Origin: Streptomyces malachitofuscus | GTDB lineage: Bacteria; Actinomycetota; Actinomycetes; Streptomycetales; Streptomycetaceae | Assembly: GCF_014650055.1 (NCBI RefSeq) | Contig: NZ_BMUF01000001.1 | Span: forward strand, 248,001 to 312,000 | Direction of reading: 5' to 3' | Length of the DNA stretch: 64,000 nt | Shown: in pieces, positions 61,191-64,000 of the stretch | How positions within the stretch are numbered: the first letter of the stretch is position 1 | How the letters are laid out: every line of letters begins with the position of its first letter | Translations under genes and position numbers: made by a program | Notes under the pieces: model-generated | The model's input: only the letters and a program-made list of their open reading frames with translations | Database searches by the model: none | What the model was told of the DNA's origin: nothing

Positions 61191-62444
61191 ATGCCCACCA
61201 GGATCCTCCCGGCAGTCGGCGACGCGGACGCGGTCCGGTCCATCACCACACTGCTCAGCCAGCTCCCGGACGCCGAGCCGGTGGCCCCGGTGGTCGACTC
61301 CACCCAGCTCGTCGACACCCTCGCGCGCCTGGCCGCCGAGTCCGTCGACGAACTGCCCGAGGTCGTGGTCGTGCACGAGCGGATCGGCCCCGTCCCCGCC
61401 CTGGAGCTGATCCGCGAAGTCGCCCTGCGCTTCCCGTCCGTCGGCGTCATCCTCGTCACCTCCGACGCGAGCCCCGGCCTCTTCCAGGCCGCCATGGACT
61501 ACGGCGCCCGCGGACTGGTGGCCCTCCCGCTCAGCTACGAGGAACTCGCCAGCCGCGTCCAGGCCGTCGCCCAGTGGTCGGTCGGCGTACGCCGTCATCT
61601 GGGCGCGGGCGTCGACGTGTTCACCGGCGTCGGCGGCACCGTCGTCACCGTCAGCGGCGCCAAGGGCGGCGTGGGCGCCACCCTGACCGCCATCCAGCTC
61701 GCGCTCGCCGCCCAGGCGTCCGGCCGTACCACCGCCCTGGTCGACATGGACCTCCAGACCGGTGACATCGCCTCCTACCTGGACGTCCAGTTCCGGCGGT
61801 CCGTCGTCGACCTCGCCGCGGTGGGCGACATCTCCCCGCGCGTCCTGGCCGACGCCGTCTTCCGCCACGACACCGGCGTCGCCCTGCTGCTCGCCCCCGC
61901 CGAGGGCGAACGCGGCGAGGACGTCACCGACCGCGCCACCCGCCAGATCGTCAGCGCCCTGCGCTCCCGCTACGAGGTCGTCGTCATCGACTGCGGCGCC
62001 CAGCTCGGCGGCGCCGGTGCGGCGGCCGTGGAGATGGCCGATCGGGCCCTCCTCGTCACCACCCCCGACGTCGTCGCCGTACGCGGCGCGAAGCGGGCGG
62101 TGCGGATGTGGGACCGGCTGCAGATCCGCAAGGCCGAGGAGACCACGGTGGTGGTCAACCGCCACACCCGGGCCACGGAGATCCAGCCCCCGCTCATCCA
62201 GAAGATCACCGGCACCACCGTGGCGGCCACCACGGTCCCCGCCCACTTCAAGGAGCTCCAGGCGGTCGTGGACGCCGGCCGCGTCCACGAACTGGAGGCC
62301 AAGAGCACCGTGAAACAGGCCCTGTGGGGCCTGGCCGGCGAACTCGGCCTGGTCAAGGCCACCGAGGGCGCCCACAAGGGCGGCCGGCTGCGCGGCGACC
62401 GGGGGTCGGTGAGCTTCCGGCGGAAGAGGGACGACGGGGGATGA
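61191..62444 (+). CDS. cpaE: TadZ/CpaE-like pilus-localising ATPase
   Basis: The product is 417 residues. An N-terminal receiver-like domain (about 1-130; VVVHERIGPVPALELIREVA, VILVTSDASPG) precedes a MinD/ParA-type ATPase. The deviant Walker A is SGAKGGVGATLTA, with Ala where the usual second signature Lys stands, as is common in TadZ proteins; the Walker B-like strand is VVIDCGAQLGG. TadZ positions the pilus machine in the cell. Its stop overlaps the first TadE-like gene (ATGA). Confidence 0.88.
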   Translation: MPTRILPAVGDADAVRSITTLLSQLPDAEPVAPVVDSTQLVDTLARLAAESVDELPEVVVVHERIGPVPALELIREVALRFPSVGVILVTSDASPGLFQAAMDYGARGLVALPLSYEELASRVQAVAQWSVGVRRHLGAGVDVFTGVGGTVVTVSGAKGGVGATLTAIQLALAAQASGRTTALVDMDLQTGDIASYLDVQFRRSVVDLAAVGDISPRVLADAVFRHDTGVALLLAPAEGERGEDVTDRATRQIVSALRSRYEVVVIDCGAQLGGAGAAAVEMADRALLVTTPDVVAVRGAKRAVRMWDRLQIRKAEETTVVVNRHTRATEIQPPLIQKITGTTVAATTVPAHFKELQAVVDAGRVHELEAKSTVKQALWGLAGELGLVKATEGAHKGGRLRGDRGSVSFRRKRDDGG

Positions 62445-62854
62445 GGGGAGCGAGGGGGATGCGCATGAAGGACTTACGCGAACACCGCGACCGGGGCCAG
62501 GTCATCGTCGAGTTCCTCGGCATGACCCCGACGATCCTGGTCACGCTGGTGGTGCTGTGGCAGCTCGTGCTCGTGGGATACACGTACACGCTCGCGGGGA
62601 ATGCTGCGGACGAGGCGGTACGGGCGGCCACGGCGACGGCACCGGGCGCACGCCAGGGCGCCTGCCAGGAGGCCGGTCTGGACAAGCTGTCGGGAGCGTG
62701 GGCGGGGGGAGCGACCGTGGACTGTGCGACGGCGGGCGGCTTCGTCACCGCCGACGTGGAGCTGGACGTCCCCATCCTCTTCCCGGGCACCGTCTCCTTC
62801 CCCTTCGAGGTGACGGGACACGCGGGGGCGGTCGAGGAGGAGAAGGGTGACTGA
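62441..62854 (+). CDS. TadE-like pseudopilin, TTA-containing
   Basis: The product is about 137 residues. A basic N-terminus, GQVIVEFLGMTPTILVTLVV, fits the TadE prepilin-like pattern with Glu at position 5 of the helix, and one membrane helix follows. Two cysteines lie in the outer part. ATG at 62441 overlaps the cpaE stop; ATGs at 62459 and 62465 are alternatives behind a GAGGGGG. Codon 62474-62476 (in MKDLREH) is TTA, so synthesis should depend on bldA whichever start is used. Confidence 0.82.
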   Translation: MRGARGMRMKDLREHRDRGQVIVEFLGMTPTILVTLVVLWQLVLVGYTYTLAGNAADEAVRAATATAPGARQGACQEAGLDKLSGAWAGGATVDCATAGGFVTADVELDVPILFPGTVSFPFEVTGHAGAVEEEKGD

Positions 62855-63233
62855 GATGCCCCACCGGCGCCACCGGCACCTTCCGAAGCGAGGGGACCAC
62901 GGCCAGGCGGCCCTCGAATACCTGGGCTTCCTCCCCATCCTGCTCATCGTCGCCATGGCCGCCGTACAGCTCGGCCTGATCGCCTACACCGCCCAGCAGG
63001 CGGGCACCGCCGCGCGGGCGGGAGCGCGCAGCGCGTCGCTGAACGAGGGCGCCGGCGCCCAGGAAGCGTGCACGGCCGCCGTCAGCGCCTGGCTGGCCGA
63101 CGGCACCGACTGCGGACCGGCGCAGGGCGGCGACGAGGTCACCGTCACCGCCACGGTCGAGATCCCCTCGATCGTCCCCGGCTGGGACTTCGGCCCCGCC
63201 AGCAAGAGCGCCACGATGCCGATGGACCACTGA
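62847..63233 (+). CDS. Second TadE-like protein
   Basis: The product is 128 residues. The prepilin-like helix reads GQAALEYLGFLPILLIVAMA, with Glu at position 5, followed by a small outer domain with two cysteines. The GTG at 62847 overlaps the end of the previous gene by 8 nt. TadE/TadF-type proteins are minor pseudopilins needed for pilus formation. Two in a row suggests TadE and TadF roles. Confidence 0.85.
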   Translation: MTEMPHRRHRHLPKRGDHGQAALEYLGFLPILLIVAMAAVQLGLIAYTAQQAGTAARAGARSASLNEGAGAQEACTAAVSAWLADGTDCGPAQGGDEVTVTATVEIPSIVPGWDFGPASKSATMPMDH

Positions 63234-63266
63234 GGGACCCGGACAAGGACGAGGAGCGCGCGACTC

Positions 63267-64000
63267 ATGAGCCTGCGGGCACGCATCAACTCCCCCGAGG
63301 AGACGGCCGGCCGGGGCGAGGACGGCCACCTGGTCGCCTCCTACCGGGCCAAGCTCCTGGAGGAGATCGACCTCGCGGAGATGAGCTCGCTGGCCGCGGC
63401 CGAACGCCGGGTCCGGCTGGAACGCGTCCTGGGCCACATCATCAGCCGCGAGGGCCCGGTCCTGTCGACCGTCGAACGCTCCCAGCTGATCCGCCGCGTC
63501 GTCGACGAGGCACTGGGCCTCGGCATCCTGGAGCCGCTGCTGGAGGACGCGTCGATCACCGAGATCATGGTGAACGGCCCCGACGCGATCTTCGTCGAGC
63601 GCGGTGGCCGGGTGGAGCAGCTCCCCATGCGGTTCGCCTCCAACGACCAGCTGATGCAGACGATCGAACGCATCGTCTCCACCGTCAACCGCCGCGTCGA
63701 CGAGTCCAACCCCATGGTCGACGCCCGCCTCCCCTCCGGCGAACGCGTCAACGTCATCATCCCGCCGCTCTCCCTGACCGGCGCCACCCTCACCATCCGC
63801 CGCTTCCCGCGGTCCTTCACCCTCCAGGAACTCATCGGCCTGGGCTCGCTCGACGAACACATGCTGTACCTGCTCGCCGGGCTGGTGCAGGCGCGCTTCA
63901 ACGTCATCGTGTCGGGCGCGACCGGCACCGGCAAGACCACCCTCCTCAACGCCCTCTCCGGCCTGATCCCCGAGGGCGAACGCATCATCACCATCGAGGA
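63267..64000 (+). CDS. cpaF: CpaF/TadA secretion ATPase, C-terminally truncated by window edge
   Basis: The first 244 residues are visible. An N-terminal helical region (about 20-75) leads into ILEPLLEDASITEIMVNGPD, RRVDESNPMVDARLPSGERV and IIPPLSLTGATLTIRRFPR, all typical of CpaF. The Walker A motif VSGATGTGKTTLLNALSGL is complete. The frame is open at base 64000, before Walker B. CpaF powers pilus assembly from the cytoplasm; the membrane proteins (TadB, TadC) are expected just beyond the window. ATG at 63267, GAGGAG upstream. Confidence 0.93.
   Translation, partial: MSLRARINSPEETAGRGEDGHLVASYRAKLLEEIDLAEMSSLAAAERRVRLERVLGHIISREGPVLSTVERSQLIRRVVDEALGLGILEPLLEDASITEIMVNGPDAIFVERGGRVEQLPMRFASNDQLMQTIERIVSTVNRRVDESNPMVDARLPSGERVNVIIPPLSLTGATLTIRRFPRSFTLQELIGLGSLDEHMLYLLAGLVQARFNVIVSGATGTGKTTLLNALSGLIPEGERIITIE

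Noticed and set aside
1..64000. CRISPR arrays, tRNA or rRNA genes
   Set aside because: No regularly spaced repeats and no cloverleaf or rRNA-like sequence were seen while reading both strands; a tRNAscan or Infernal run would settle it.

Overview
The window is high-GC actinobacterial chromosome, almost certainly Streptomyces. The evidence is the strong G/C third-position bias, frequent GTG starts, ATGA/GTGA stop-start overlaps, a GTP-type PEP carboxykinase, a PGRP-type amidase, a GH18 chitinase preceded by the streptomycete chitinase direct repeats, an actinobacterial Tad pilus locus, and very rare TTA codons. No rRNA, tRNA, CRISPR array, complete insertion sequence or replication origin was seen. 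About 47 protein genes were called by eye, two of them cut by the window edges, plus one gene fragment, two repeat elements and a set of inverted repeats that look like terminators or operators.

Layout, left to right. (1) 1-3.2 kb: a partial gene, then a tightly coupled minus-strand operon of a small secreted cationic peptide, an SdpA/DUF5819-like protein and an SdpB/HTTM-like membrane protein, preceded by a lone LuxR-type regulator. It resembles the Bacillus SDP toxin-maturation system. (2) 3.4-12.3 kb: a thioredoxin-fold YyaL protein, then a four-gene coupled operon of a cellulose-synthase-like GT2, a GT39 enzyme, a DPM1/GtrA fusion and a secreted galactose-oxidase-like copper enzyme with a C-terminal excalibur-type motif. 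This is a probable extracellular glycan system. (3) 12.4-18.4 kb: a Mut7-C protein, an MFS exporter with its TetR regulator, a hemolysin III-family protein, and PEPCK. (4) 18.7-24.2 kb: a MoxR ATPase/VWA pair, a divergent AraC regulator and Tat-exported metallo-beta-lactamase-fold hydrolase, and a Nudix protein.

(5) 24.4-38.3 kb is an accessory region. It holds an 8.7-kb secreted Rhs/YD-repeat protein ending in an EndA-like nuclease toxin domain, a SUKH immunity gene just downstream, a second SUKH gene, a SUKH fragment, and a group of small envelope proteins. Two enzyme-fold proteins here lack their catalytic residues: a signal-peptidase-like protein and an alpha/beta-hydrolase.

(6) 38.7-44.7 kb: an MmpS-like protein, a peptidoglycan amidase, a small helical protein, an alanine-type aminotransferase, a disordered membrane protein and a secreted trypsin-like protease. 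(7) 44.7-51.7 kb: a D-amino-acid/sugar-acid catabolic divergon. An N-acyl-D-amino-acid deacylase and a D-amino-acid deaminase-like enzyme run one way; a PfkB kinase, IclR regulator, RidA and GntP permease run the other. A 19-bp palindrome lies between them. (8) 51.7-59.2 kb: an acidic protein, a 186-bp MITE-like element, a secreted M14 carboxypeptidase, an Nramp-like transporter lacking the metal-binding motifs, a SigE-family sigma factor with a membrane partner, and a GH18 chitinase. (9) 59.5-64 kb: the start of a Tad pilus operon (a conserved lead gene, cpaB, cpaE/tadZ, two TadE-like genes, cpaF). It carries the only two TTA (bldA-dependent) codons seen in the window.
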